Shown: in pieces, positions 27,625 through 35,116 of the stretch
How positions within the stretch are numbered: position 1 is the first letter of the stretch
Layout of the letters: each line of letters opens with the position of its first letter
Source of the DNA: an uncultured Angelakisella sp.
GTDB lineage: Bacteria; Bacillota; Clostridia; Oscillospirales; Ruminococcaceae
DNA: 35,153 bases
NCBI GenBank assembly: GCA_910585525.1
Contig: CAJUFR010000018.1
Coordinates: 1 to 35,153, forward strand
Direction: 5' to 3'
Translations under genes and position numbers: made by a program
The notes under the pieces: model-generated
Databases searched by the model: none
What the model was told of the DNA's origin: nothing
What the model saw: only the letters and a program-made list of their open reading frames with translations

Positions 27625-28302
27625 TTGGGCTTTGCCAAGATCGAGCACGATTTCCCGGCGGTATTAAAGACCCCGGAGGACAAGGTTTTAGAATACGGCG
27701 TCGCCTGCGCCTCCATCCAGGAGCAGCGTGTCGATTTTAAAAACGAGTTTGTCCCCCTCTTCAAAATGGGCACCCGGCTCAAGGTGGTCCGGGTCCACGA
27801 CGGGGTGGAGACCCACAGCTTTTTGGGGGAGACCTATCTCTCCTCCGAGAAGATGCTCCGTTTGGTCTCCATCACCGACCAGGTGCTTCCCGGGGCGGCT
27901 TCCGCCTATCTCTACGACGTGGAGATGGGGGGCAGCGCCAGCGCCCTGCTGCCCCCCCAGGGGCAGCGGCGGCTGTTCCGCTTCGGGCGGCAGGAGGAGT
28001 TGCCCTCCCTCCAGGTGTTCCCTGTTTCCATCTACGCCCTGTCCCTGACCCAGCTGCGGTTCACCTGCGGGATGACCCTGTCCCAGGGGCAGCGGCTGGC
28101 GGTAAGCGTTTGGCAGCCCCCCCTGCTGGAGGATCTCCCCATCCAGGTGGAACTGCCGGTGGATTTTGGCGAGGGGGCTACCGGCAGCTACCGCTGCCGC
28201 ATCCTGGACCTCCCCGGGGAGAACGGTCCCCGGCTGGAGAAATACCTCCGGGACCTGAGCCTGCGGGTGAACAAGTCCTTCCCCCCGCTGCCGGAAGACT
28301 AA
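27625..28302 (+). CDS. Degenerate PilZ-like protein beside flagellar genes
   Basis: 225 residues from TTG 27625, placed seven bases after GAGGTG; an in-frame GTG at 27610 is possible but has no well-placed site. The C-terminal half (about 115-225) follows the PilZ fold order: QRRLFRFGRQ, then VFPVSIYALSLTQLRFTCG, LSQGQRLAVSVW, LPIQVELPV, and YRCRILDLPG with RLEKYLRDL. The position of the D/N-x-S-x2-G motif reads ALSLTQ, so the canonical c-di-GMP contacts are not intact. It may have lost ligand binding or bind a partner. It is located opposite the flagellar operon, as YcgR-type brakes often are. The family call is moderate. Confidence 0.5.
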   Translation: MGFAKIEHDFPAVLKTPEDKVLEYGVACASIQEQRVDFKNEFVPLFKMGTRLKVVRVHDGVETHSFLGETYLSSEKMLRLVSITDQVLPGAASAYLYDVEMGGSASALLPPQGQRRLFRFGRQEELPSLQVFPVSIYALSLTQLRFTCGMTLSQGQRLAVSVWQPPLLEDLPIQVELPVDFGEGATGSYRCRILDLPGENGPRLEKYLRDLSLRVNKSFPPLPED

Positions 28303-28523
28303 AGTTTCTTTAAAAGCCCCTTCATCGCCTCGGAGATGGGGGCGTGCTGGGCGGCGGACTGGTTCTCCTGGATGGTGGCGTAGAGTTCCTTGCGGTAGAC
28401 CCGCACGTCCGCCGGGGCGGCGATGCCGACGCGCACCTTGTCGCCGTAGATCTCGGTGATCTTGATCTCGATGCCGCCGTCCAGGATGAGGGATTCCCCC
28501 GCCTTTCTGGAGAGGATCAGCAT
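28299..28523 (-). CDS. csrA: Carbon storage regulator CsrA
   Basis: 74-residue RNA-binding protein. The N-terminus MLILSRKAGESLILDGGIEIKI, then VRVGIAAPADVRVYRKELY, is diagnostic. It represses translation of flagellin and other mRNAs by binding GGA sites, and is held inactive by FliW. The start overlaps the end of fliW by seven bases. AAGGGG precedes the ATG. It is the last gene of the flagellar operon and converges on the PilZ-like gene (stops overlap by four bases). Confidence 0.97.
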   Translation of the reverse strand: MLILSRKAGESLILDGGIEIKITEIYGDKVRVGIAAPADVRVYRKELYATIQENQSAAQHAPISEAMKGLLKKL

Positions 28524-28948
28524 GCCCCTTCCCCCTCCCGTAGCAACGGATGCCGGATGGGCAGATTGCCCTCCAGCACGAACTGGGCGGCCTGGCGCAG
28601 TTCCGGGTTCACCACGATGGGGCTGCGGAGGTTGACGGTGGACTTCTGGAAGGGCTCCCGGAGGGTGGCCATGAGCCAGCACATATAGTCCCCTTCCCCC
28701 AGCAGCGTCCCGGCCTCCCGGGGCAGCTGGGGCTGGTAGTCGTCGGTGACCAGGTCCGGCTGGACCAGGATGAAGCAAAGCCCCGGCTCCTCCACCGACT
28801 GGAGCCAGATAAAGTGCTCGCTCAGTTCCTTCTCGTACAGGAACACGTAGCGGCGGTACTCCTCAAAGCCAAAGATGGGCCCGGTAAAGGTGACGATATC
28901 CTTCTCGTCGATCTCCATTTCCCCCAGGTCCCTTGTCTGCAATTTCAC
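28517..28948 (-). CDS. fliW: Flagellar assembly factor FliW
   Basis: 143 residues. FliW binds CsrA, and flagellin in competition, linking flagellin supply to its translation. It begins KLQTRDLGEMEIDEKDIVTF and has GFEEYRRYVFL, EEPGLCFILVQP and the NLRSPIVVNPELRQAAQFVL segment near the C-terminus. The chosen start is GTG 28948, which aligns with the usual FliW N-terminus and has GCAGGTG eight bases upstream. An upstream in-frame TTG (28981) lies at the base of the preceding terminator hairpin. Confidence 0.95.
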   Translation of the reverse strand: MKLQTRDLGEMEIDEKDIVTFTGPIFGFEEYRRYVFLYEKELSEHFIWLQSVEEPGLCFILVQPDLVTDDYQPQLPREAGTLLGEGDYMCWLMATLREPFQKSTVNLRSPIVVNPELRQAAQFVLEGNLPIRHPLLREGEGAC

Positions 28949-28982
28949 AGCGGGTACACCTGCCTTTCTGTTTTGATACAAA

Positions 28983-29023
28983 AGAGGGCGGCCCCAAGGA
29001 GACGATCCTTGCGGCTGCCCTCT
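28983..29023 (-). terminator. Terminator/attenuator between DUF6470 gene and fliW
   Basis: Minus strand AGAGGGC-GC-AAGGA pairs with TCCTTG-GC-GCCCTCT around TCGTC, followed by TTTTG. It separates fliW-csrA from the structural genes upstream and probably lowers their expression. Confidence 0.7.
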
Positions 29024-29051
29024 CGCTGTTCACACCGCGCCGCTCTTTGCA

Positions 29052-29648
29052 TCAGGCGCTTTTTTCCTCGTAGTTTGGGTCCGCGCTGGGCGGCACATAG
29101 GTGGGGGTGCCCAGGTACTCCACCGTGATCTTTGGGTATTGCAGGATATCCATCTGGTACTTGCCGGGGACATACTCCATGGTGTTCTTCATGGTCTGCC
29201 AGTCGAACTCCAGCTGGGTGGGCTGGTAGTCCAGGTCCAGCTGGGCCGGCTGCCAGGAGATGTCGATGCCGGCGGAGGGGATGAAGGTGGTGTAGGTGGT
29301 GGGCTGCTGCAGCATCTTCTGCTGCACCACCTGGCTGATGCTCACCCCATCCTGGATCTGGGCGATCTGGTTGCCGAACTGCACCCGTTCGCCGATGTTC
29401 TCGTAGGCGGTCTGGCGGCCCTGGCTGCCGTAGTACCGGGCGAACTCGTCGGGGGTCCGCAGGTTCAGGCTGGCCTGCATCCGGTTGGAGTTGAGTCTCA
29501 CCTGGATGTTCTGGGAACGGATACTGAGCCGGGAGGGGTCCACGGTCATCCTCTGGCGGGCGTTGTCCGCCTGCTTCATCTCCAACCGGGCCGGTTCGAT
29601 ATTGATCTTATAGTCGATTGGGGTACTGGTAATGTTGATCAGCTGCAC
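29052..29648 (-). CDS. DUF6470 family protein (YviE-like)
   Basis: 198 residues, no signal peptide, rich in Gln, Tyr and Asn. It begins QLINITSTPIDYKINIEPARLEM and has IDISWQPAQLDLDYQP ... LEFDWQ and a C-terminal PGKYQMDILQYPKITVEYLG. It sits between flgL and fliW exactly where Bacillus yviE lies, which supports the family call. The function is unknown; a role in filament assembly or export is suggested by context only. The start is GTG 29648 with GGAGG seven bases upstream. Confidence 0.85.
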   Translation of the reverse strand: MQLINITSTPIDYKINIEPARLEMKQADNARQRMTVDPSRLSIRSQNIQVRLNSNRMQASLNLRTPDEFARYYGSQGRQTAYENIGERVQFGNQIAQIQDGVSISQVVQQKMLQQPTTYTTFIPSAGIDISWQPAQLDLDYQPTQLEFDWQTMKNTMEYVPGKYQMDILQYPKITVEYLGTPTYVPPSADPNYEEKSA

Positions 29649-29679
29649 ACAAACACCTCCGCTTCACAGAGAATCTTTT

Positions 29680-31038
29680 TTAATGCATGAAATCTAACAG
29701 CGACGCCGGAAGGACCTTGCTCCCCAGCTGCATCAGGGCCAGCCAGACGTATTCGCATTCCTTCATCTTGATGGCCTCCTCCGCAGGGTCGGAGGAGATG
29801 AGGTCGGTCTCCAACGCGGTCATATTGGTGATGTCGTCCTCCAGCCGGGTCTGGGTCAGCTGGAGATACTCCATCCGGTTGCCCAGGTCGGTGCGGACCA
29901 TCCCCACATCGTCGGTGAGGGCCACCAGCTGGGTGTACATGTCATCCAGCGCCTTCTTATCCATGGGCTCGGACAGGGCCTCCTGGATCTGGCCCAGCAG
30001 GTCGTAGAGGTTGCCGGACACCTGGGTGCCGTTGGCGCCAATGATGGGGTTGAGGTTGAAGTTGTCGTCCCCGGCGTTGCCCATGATGGTCAGCCCGGAG
30101 AAGGAGACCTGGTAGGCGGTGCGGGGGTCGGCCCGCTGGTCGCCGGAGATCTTCAGCCCCAGCCCGATGTCGGCAAAGGTGTCGCCGCTGTTGGGGACCA
30201 CCTCGGCGGTGGTCTCCATCCGGGGGGCGCTAAAACTTACGGTATTGCCGCCAACGTCGGTAAAGTTCAGACCGTCAGTCGACGTATAGACAGTTGCACC
30301 AGTATTATCCTGATAGTTGCCGTTCCCGTCATTCGTATACTGATTGCCGTTGACAGTAATAGTGTCGTACCCGCCGTTGCCGTTGGTCTTAAAGGCGACC
30401 GCCCTGGTTGCGTCGGTGAAGGTCTCCCCGTCCTTGGAGAAGAAGGAGCCTGCCACCGCCGGCTGCCCGGCGATGCTGTACTGGGTACCCAGCTTCTCGT
30501 CCACCACCGGCTTGTTGTAGTAGTATTTCCCGTCACTGGTGTCCTTCCAGATACCCTCCACCTCGATGCCGTTGAAGAGCAGCTTGCCCTCGTCGCTCAC
30601 CGTGAAGGGAGGGGTGCTGTTGTTGGTGCCGCCAAAGAGGGTGTGGCCGCCGAACTGGGCGTTGGCGAACTGGAGCAGCTGCTCCCGCTTCTCCCCGATC
30701 TCCTTGGCGATGACCTCCCGGGCGGTGTCGCCCCAGTCCTCGCTCATGCCGGTCAGCACCCGCTCCTGGATGGTCTGGAGGATGGAGTGCATCGAGGACA
30801 GGTTGCTGTCGATGGACTTCTGTTCCGCCAGCAGGTCCTTGACGTTCTCCAGCTGCTGGTTGGTCTGGTACCGTTCCTCCTGGATATGCATAGCGCGGCT
30901 CCCCGCTGCCACGTCGTCGGACAGCTTGCTGAACCGCAGGCCGGATTCGCTCCGCTCCAGGGTGGCGTTCTGCTTGGCCAGGCTGTTGTTGATCTGCCGC
31001 CGGTAGTTGCGGCTGACCATTCTCTGCGCGATCCTCAC
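29680..31038 (-). CDS. flgL: Flagellar hook-associated protein 3
   Basis: 452 residues; typical FlgL is about 300. It joins hook-associated protein 1 to the flagellin filament. The flagellin-like N-terminus has RIAQRMVSRNYRRQINNSLAKQ and SGLRFSKLSDDVAAGSRAM; NAQFGGHTLFGGTNN is FlgL-typical; the C-terminal helices include NRMEYLQLTQTRLEDDITNMTALETDLI. The extra length is in the middle, about residues 170-285, with Gly/Asn/Thr/Asp-rich beta-type sequence (TNGNGGYDTITVNGNQYTND) and visibly lower GC at 30240-30400, like a surface-exposed insert. The start is GTG 31038; AAAGGG is ten bases upstream. Confidence 0.93.
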   Translation of the reverse strand: MRIAQRMVSRNYRRQINNSLAKQNATLERSESGLRFSKLSDDVAAGSRAMHIQEERYQTNQQLENVKDLLAEQKSIDSNLSSMHSILQTIQERVLTGMSEDWGDTAREVIAKEIGEKREQLLQFANAQFGGHTLFGGTNNSTPPFTVSDEGKLLFNGIEVEGIWKDTSDGKYYYNKPVVDEKLGTQYSIAGQPAVAGSFFSKDGETFTDATRAVAFKTNGNGGYDTITVNGNQYTNDGNGNYQDNTGATVYTSTDGLNFTDVGGNTVSFSAPRMETTAEVVPNSGDTFADIGLGLKISGDQRADPRTAYQVSFSGLTIMGNAGDDNFNLNPIIGANGTQVSGNLYDLLGQIQEALSEPMDKKALDDMYTQLVALTDDVGMVRTDLGNRMEYLQLTQTRLEDDITNMTALETDLISSDPAEEAIKMKECEYVWLALMQLGSKVLPASLLDFMH

Positions 31039-31088
31039 CCTTCGTTCACCCTTTCTTTTGATCTAATGTGTTAGGATACGGCCGGTGG

Positions 31089-32672
31089 TCAGCGTCCCAC
31101 CATGCCGGTCTTGTTGATAATGGTATCCAGCGCCTCGTCCATGGCGGTCATCAGCCGGGAGGCGGCGGAAAGGGACTTGTTGTAAAGCATCATGTTGGAG
31201 ACCTCTTCGTCCACCACCACGCCGGAGACGCTGTCCCGGTTGTCCTCCAGGTTCCGCTGGATGTTGCTGGTGGCGGTAAGACGGCCCTCGGCAAAGTTGG
31301 TGTCCTCGCCCAGGGTGGTGACGTAGTTCTTGACGTAGTCCAGGAAGGTCCCGTCAAACTCGGCGCCGTTGGGCTCGAACCGGTGGCTGCTGTTGGTGAT
31401 GGCGTCGGCCAGGGCCAGGGCGTAGTTGCCCACGTTGTCGGCGGTGTCGTTGGCGTCGGGGTTGCGCTGGAAGATGACATAGCCGGAGTTGTTGGCCCAC
31501 TGGTCGGTGACCGAGATGTTGTCCGCCGTCACCGGCACCCCCTGGACCACGCTGTAGCTGCCGTCGGTGTTGGGCAGGTCGTTCATCGCCCCCAGCAGCT
31601 GCTTGTAGATGATGTTGCCGTTGGCGTCCAGCTTGGGCTGGCCGTTGCCGTCGTCCTCCGGGATGACGCTGTTGGCCACGTTGGCCAGGGTCTGGGCAAA
31701 GTCATTCAGCTGGTCCTTGTAGTAGAGGAAGCCGCGGACGGTGCTCTCCCCGGGGTTGCGGAGGTTGGGGCCACGGCCGTTGATGTAGTCGGTGGAGGCC
31801 TTGAGGGAGCCGCTGGTCAGTTCCACCGGGGCGTTGGAGGATACCCACTTGAGCCCTACCACCCCGGTATCGGCGTTTTCCGCCAGATCGATCTTGTCGT
31901 ACTTGGTGCCGGTGATGGCCATGTGGCCGTTGACCTCCACGTTGATGGTGCCGTCGGCGTTGGAGGTGTAGTGGATGTCGGCGTACTCGGACAGTTCATC
32001 CAGCAGCAGGTTCCGCTCGTCGTACAACTCGTTGGGGCCGAAGTAGGGGTTGGAGAGGATATCGGAGGCGTCCTCCATAATGGAGCGGTTGAGTTCCGCT
32101 ATCTTCTGCAGCTTGCTGTTCACCTCCTGGACCGAAACATCCAGGTCGTAGATCTGCTGGGAGCGGGCGCTCTCCAGCTTGGAACTGATCTGCCGCAGGG
32201 TCTGGGTCAGGTTCTTGAAGGAGGACAGCACGATGTTGGCGTGTGTCTCGGAATAGGCGTGGGTGGAAAAACTCTGGAGGGCGTCGCTCATGGCCATGAT
32301 GCTGGCCCGCAGCCCGGTGTCGGTGGTGGGGTTGTACTCGTTGAGGGCGGCCTGGATGTCGTTGAGGATGGTGCCGGCCTGGTCGTAGTAGCCCACCTCC
32401 GCCGTCTCCTCCCGGAACCGCTTATCCAGGTAGACGTCCCGGATCTGGGCCACGCCGGAGATATCCACCCCCTGGCCGGCGCCGCCGGTCCTGCTGGAGG
32501 AATACCGGTTGCGGAAGCTGTCCGGGGCCACCGCCACCTGGGTGATGCGCTGCCGGGTGTAACCGGCGGAATCCCAGTTGACAAGGTTATGGCCGGTGAC
32601 GTCCAAGCCCTTCTGGGCGGTGGTGAGACCCTTCTTGGCGGTCTCGAACCCTAAAAATGTTGGCCTGATCAA
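31089..32672 (-). CDS. flgK: Flagellar hook-associated protein 1
   Basis: 527 residues, normal length. It starts IRPTFLGFETAKKGLTTAQKGLDVTGHNLVN, followed by the rod/hook-family segment GYTRQRI. The extended N-terminal coiled coil includes LRQISSKLESARSQQIYDLDVSVQEVNSK and ELYDERNLLLDELSEYADI. The C-terminal hook-family motif is VVVDEEVSNMMLYNKSLSAASRLMTAMDEALDTIIN. It caps the hook and seats FlgL. The start is TTG 32672 with GGAGG nine bases upstream; no ATG with a site is available nearby. Confidence 0.96.
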   Translation of the reverse strand: MIRPTFLGFETAKKGLTTAQKGLDVTGHNLVNWDSAGYTRQRITQVAVAPDSFRNRYSSSRTGGAGQGVDISGVAQIRDVYLDKRFREETAEVGYYDQAGTILNDIQAALNEYNPTTDTGLRASIMAMSDALQSFSTHAYSETHANIVLSSFKNLTQTLRQISSKLESARSQQIYDLDVSVQEVNSKLQKIAELNRSIMEDASDILSNPYFGPNELYDERNLLLDELSEYADIHYTSNADGTINVEVNGHMAITGTKYDKIDLAENADTGVVGLKWVSSNAPVELTSGSLKASTDYINGRGPNLRNPGESTVRGFLYYKDQLNDFAQTLANVANSVIPEDDGNGQPKLDANGNIIYKQLLGAMNDLPNTDGSYSVVQGVPVTADNISVTDQWANNSGYVIFQRNPDANDTADNVGNYALALADAITNSSHRFEPNGAEFDGTFLDYVKNYVTTLGEDTNFAEGRLTATSNIQRNLEDNRDSVSGVVVDEEVSNMMLYNKSLSAASRLMTAMDEALDTIINKTGMVGR

Positions 32673-32697
32673 AGTGTTGTCCCTCCATTTTGTACCG

Positions 32698-33159
32698 TTA
32701 TACCTTTGCCTCGAAAAGGGAACTGCCCTGGAGCCCCTCTCCCCCTGCCTTGCCGCTGTGGGTGTAGGGGGCCTTGGGGGTCTCCTTATCCATCCCCAGC
32801 ATCTTCATGCCGTCCTGGACAAAGGTCATGGATCTTTCGTTGAAGTATTTGATCTCGTCCACCGCCTTCTGGAAGCGGCGGGCGAGGCTTTCAAAGCCCT
32901 CTTTCTCCGCCCCCTCCAGCCGGTCCTGGATCTGCTGGAAGGTGAGGCCGGCGATCCCCGCCTCCTCCTGCTCCTTCTCCCGCTGTTCCTCCAGCTGGGT
33001 CAGCCGCATGTTCATGGCCTGCTGGCGGCTGACTACCTTATCCATCCGCTTGGGGTCGTAGGATAGGATGGCGGCGTACTTTTCCTGTTCCCCCGCCGCC
33101 ATCTCCTCCAGGAAGCTGACGTAGCCCTCCATAAAGGCCCGGAATTTTGTGATCTGCAA
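32698..33159 (-). CDS. flgN: FlgN-type export chaperone
   Basis: 153 residues, mostly helical. Family-like stretches are FMEGYVSFLEEMAAGEQEKYAAILSYDPKRMDKVVSRQQAMNMRL (usual FlgN core) and EGFESLARRFQKAVDEIKYFNERSMTFVQ, followed by a short disordered tail. FlgN binds FlgK and FlgL before export, which fits its place immediately upstream of flgK. The start is TTG 33159 with AGGAG seven bases upstream. Confidence 0.9.
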   Translation of the reverse strand: MQITKFRAFMEGYVSFLEEMAAGEQEKYAAILSYDPKRMDKVVSRQQAMNMRLTQLEEQREKEQEEAGIAGLTFQQIQDRLEGAEKEGFESLARRFQKAVDEIKYFNERSMTFVQDGMKMLGMDKETPKAPYTHSGKAGGEGLQGSSLFEAKV

Positions 33160-33175
33160 GCTATTTCTCCTCTTA

Positions 33176-33493
33176 TCAGGCCACGAACCACTGCTTCATC
33201 ACCGCGTCCACCAGGTCAACCGTGGGAACGTGGTAGGTGTGGTTCTGTACGGCGGTGCGCAGGCTGTCCAGCCGCTGGGGGCTGGCCGGCTCCCGGATCT
33301 CGGCCAGGATGCTCTGGGTCAGCTGCTCCACCTCCCGCTGGCGGGTGGCTTCGGGGCTGATCTGGATCTGGTCGGTGTTGCCGGTCCGCTGAGCCGTTGC
33401 CTGTACCCGCAGCTCCGGCCGCCGGGGGGTGGAGTGGTTGTGCTCCGTTACTTTATTATATGCCTGGTACGCTGCTGCGGGATTGATCTTCAT
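33176..33493 (-). CDS. flgM: Anti-sigma-28 factor FlgM
   Basis: 105 residues. It starts MKINPAAAYQAYNKV, with a disordered middle and a C-terminal helical part EVEQLTQSILAEIREPASPQRLDSLRTAVQNHTYHVPTVDLVDAVM in the FlgM manner (split here by its own helices). It holds the flagellar sigma factor inactive until the hook is complete. ATG 33493 has GGAGG seven bases upstream; the frame upstream of it crosses the promoter region and is not used. It is the first gene of the late flagellar operon. Confidence 0.92.
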   Translation of the reverse strand: MKINPAAAYQAYNKVTEHNHSTPRRPELRVQATAQRTGNTDQIQISPEATRQREVEQLTQSILAEIREPASPQRLDSLRTAVQNHTYHVPTVDLVDAVMKQWFVA

Positions 33494-33702
33494 ATGGGTA
33501 CCTCCCCCGGTCTCCCGGTACGATTTTGTCCCCTTCCGCCGCCCGGACAGGGTCTTTGCGGGCAGCACTGTCACGATGGGAATATGATTTCTTGTTATTT
33601 CTATTCGCCCAGCTTTGGAAAAACTAAAGCGCCCTTCCGCTGTCCGCCGGGAAAAAAGGGAGAAAAATATCCCGGCCGGCTGTTCCATTTTCCCCCAGGG
33701 CC

Positions 33703-33730
33703 TTGTCAATATCCGCCCGTGTGGTATAAT
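33703..33730 (+). promoter_or_regulatory. Promoter of parA
   Basis: TTGTCA (33703-33708), 16-base spacer, TATAAT (33725-33730). It lies only 13 bases before the parA ATG, so the mRNA would have almost no leader. The remaining 33494-33702 region between flgM and parA has no gene. Confidence 0.65.
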
Positions 33731-33743
33731 ATTCCTTATATGA

Positions 33744-34556
33744 ATGACCACCGACACATCGGGGACAGAGGGGGTTTTTTCTATCAACAGGGCAAAGATA
33801 CTTTGCGTTTCCAACCAGAAGGGGGGGGTAGGCAAGACCACCACCACCAATGCCATCGCCATGGGGCTGCGGCATATGGGGCGGCGGGTCCTCTGCATCG
33901 ACTTCGACCCCCAGGGGGACCTTTCCTTCGGCCTGCGGGCGGACAACCGGGTGGAGATGCAGAACTCCATCTACCACGCCCTCAAGGGGGAACTGCTGAC
34001 GGTGCAGACCATCCAGCACACCCCCTTCTGCGACGTCATCGCCGCCAACATGCTGCTCAGCGGCATCGAACTGGAGTTCACCGGCAAGGGCCGCGAGTAC
34101 CTGCTCCGGGACTGTCTGAAGCCGGTACTGCACCTTTACGACAACATCCTCATCGATTCCCCGCCCGCCCTGGGCATCCTCACCGTCAACGCCTTCACCA
34201 CCTCCGACTGGGTGCTGATGCCGGTGCAGCCGGATATCTTCAGCCTCCAGGGGCTGGTGCAGCTTAGCGGCACCCTGGAGGAGGTGCGGCGCAAGAGCAA
34301 CCCCCGGGTGGCCGCCGCCGGGGTGCTGCTGACCCGCTTCGTGGCCCGGGAGAACGCCAGCCGGGTCATCCGGGACGCCGCCAAGGACATCACCCGGCAG
34401 CTGGGCATCCCGCTGCTGGAGACCACCATCCGCAACAGCAACGCCCTTACCGTCGCCCAGATCCACCGGGCGGACGTGATGAAATTTACCAAGAACCGGG
34501 CGGTAAACGACTACCGCGCGCTTTTGGATGAGTTGATCCAACGGGGGGTGCTGTGA
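33744..34556 (+). CDS. ParA-family ATPase
   Basis: 270 residues. The deviant Walker A motif KGGVGKTT is at about 26-33, Walker A' DFDPQGDLSF at about 53-62, and Walker B ILIDSPPALG near residue 137. The protein resembles Soj/ParA but is followed by a ComFB-domain gene and not parB, so chromosome partitioning is not the evident role; positioning of a motility or envelope structure is possible. The ATG at 33744 lacks an upstream site and is almost at the predicted transcription start. GAGGGGG within the first codons would better serve an internal non-ATG codon (ATC at about 33783), so the true N-terminus is uncertain. Confidence 0.9.
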   Translation: MTTDTSGTEGVFSINRAKILCVSNQKGGVGKTTTTNAIAMGLRHMGRRVLCIDFDPQGDLSFGLRADNRVEMQNSIYHALKGELLTVQTIQHTPFCDVIAANMLLSGIELEFTGKGREYLLRDCLKPVLHLYDNILIDSPPALGILTVNAFTTSDWVLMPVQPDIFSLQGLVQLSGTLEEVRRKSNPRVAAAGVLLTRFVARENASRVIRDAAKDITRQLGIPLLETTIRNSNALTVAQIHRADVMKFTKNRAVNDYRALLDELIQRGVL

Positions 34557-34558
34557 CT

Positions 34559-35035
34559 ATGGCTTCTAAAAAAGGCTTTGATAAGGAGTATATCTTCAAC
34601 CTCATCATGCCCACCGCCCCCGGGGAGGAGGAGCCGGAACCGGAGGAGCAGCCCGCCGCCCCCGTCCAGCCCCAGGAGCCGGAGGAGGAGCAGCAGCCCG
34701 CCGTCCAGGACAGCCTGTCGCTGCTGCGGGAGAAGCTGAGCCAGCCGGTGGCGGCCCCGGTGCAGCTGCGCCAGGCCAAGGAACTGGTACTGGTGAACCT
34801 GGTGGAGCAGCTGGTGGCCGACCGGCTGGACGCCGTGTTCGAGAAATTCAACTGCTGCCGCTGCGATAAGTGTCGCCGTGACGTGGCCGCCCTGGCGCTG
34901 AACACCATCCCACCACAGTACGTGGTGGCCGAACCGGAGGAGATCCCCGCCCTGCTGGCCGCCGCCCCCACCAAGGACATCCCCGGGGCACTGGTGAAGG
35001 CCATTTTGCAGATCAAGGGGAACCCGCAGCACTGA
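34559..35035 (+). CDS. ComFB-domain protein
   Basis: 158 residues. The N-terminal helix (ASKKGFDKEYIFNLI) is followed by a Pro/Glu-rich linker (about 22-50). The ComFB domain is at about 70-125: ELVLVNLVEQLVADRLDAVF, the Cys cluster C99, C100, C102, C105 (CCRCDKC), then RRDVAALALNTIPPQYV. The cysteines probably bind zinc. ComFB-type domains have been linked to c-di-GMP binding in cyanobacteria (family knowledge). ATG 34559 is eight bases after GGGGGGTG; the overlapping GTG at 34553 is too close. It is coupled to parA (gap two bases) and may be its partner. Confidence 0.88.
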   Translation: MASKKGFDKEYIFNLIMPTAPGEEEPEPEEQPAAPVQPQEPEEEQQPAVQDSLSLLREKLSQPVAAPVQLRQAKELVLVNLVEQLVADRLDAVFEKFNCCRCDKCRRDVAALALNTIPPQYVVAEPEEIPALLAAAPTKDIPGALVKAILQIKGNPQH

Positions 35036-35097
35036 CCTGTTGCAAGAAGTATCGTCACTTCCGCCAAAAGAAGATCGCCCCACAAGGCGCCAGAAAG

Positions 35098-35116
35098 CCC
35101 CGCCGCTACGGCGGGG
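35098..35116 (+). terminator. GC-rich hairpin after the ComFB gene
   Basis: CCCCGCCG-CTA-CGGCGGGG followed by TCTAT. A CTCCCTTCGGTCGCTCG segment follows to the window edge, similar in style to the hairpin clusters at 12075 and 21640. No further gene is seen in 35036-35153. Confidence 0.55.

Noticed and set aside
31068..32654. 528-codon plus-strand frame opposite flgK
   Set aside because: Val/Gly/Leu/His-rich shadow; flgK on the other strand has conserved N- and C-terminal motifs.
33600..33630. Sigma-28-type promoter before flgM
   Set aside because: Minus strand has GCGAATA-like sequence near 33600 and a TTTAG upstream, but the match to the TAAA-N15-GCCGATAA pattern is too weak.
33744..35035. 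Chromosomal parAB locus with origin
   Set aside because: The second gene is a ComFB-domain protein, no ParB motifs and no parS-like palindromes were seen.
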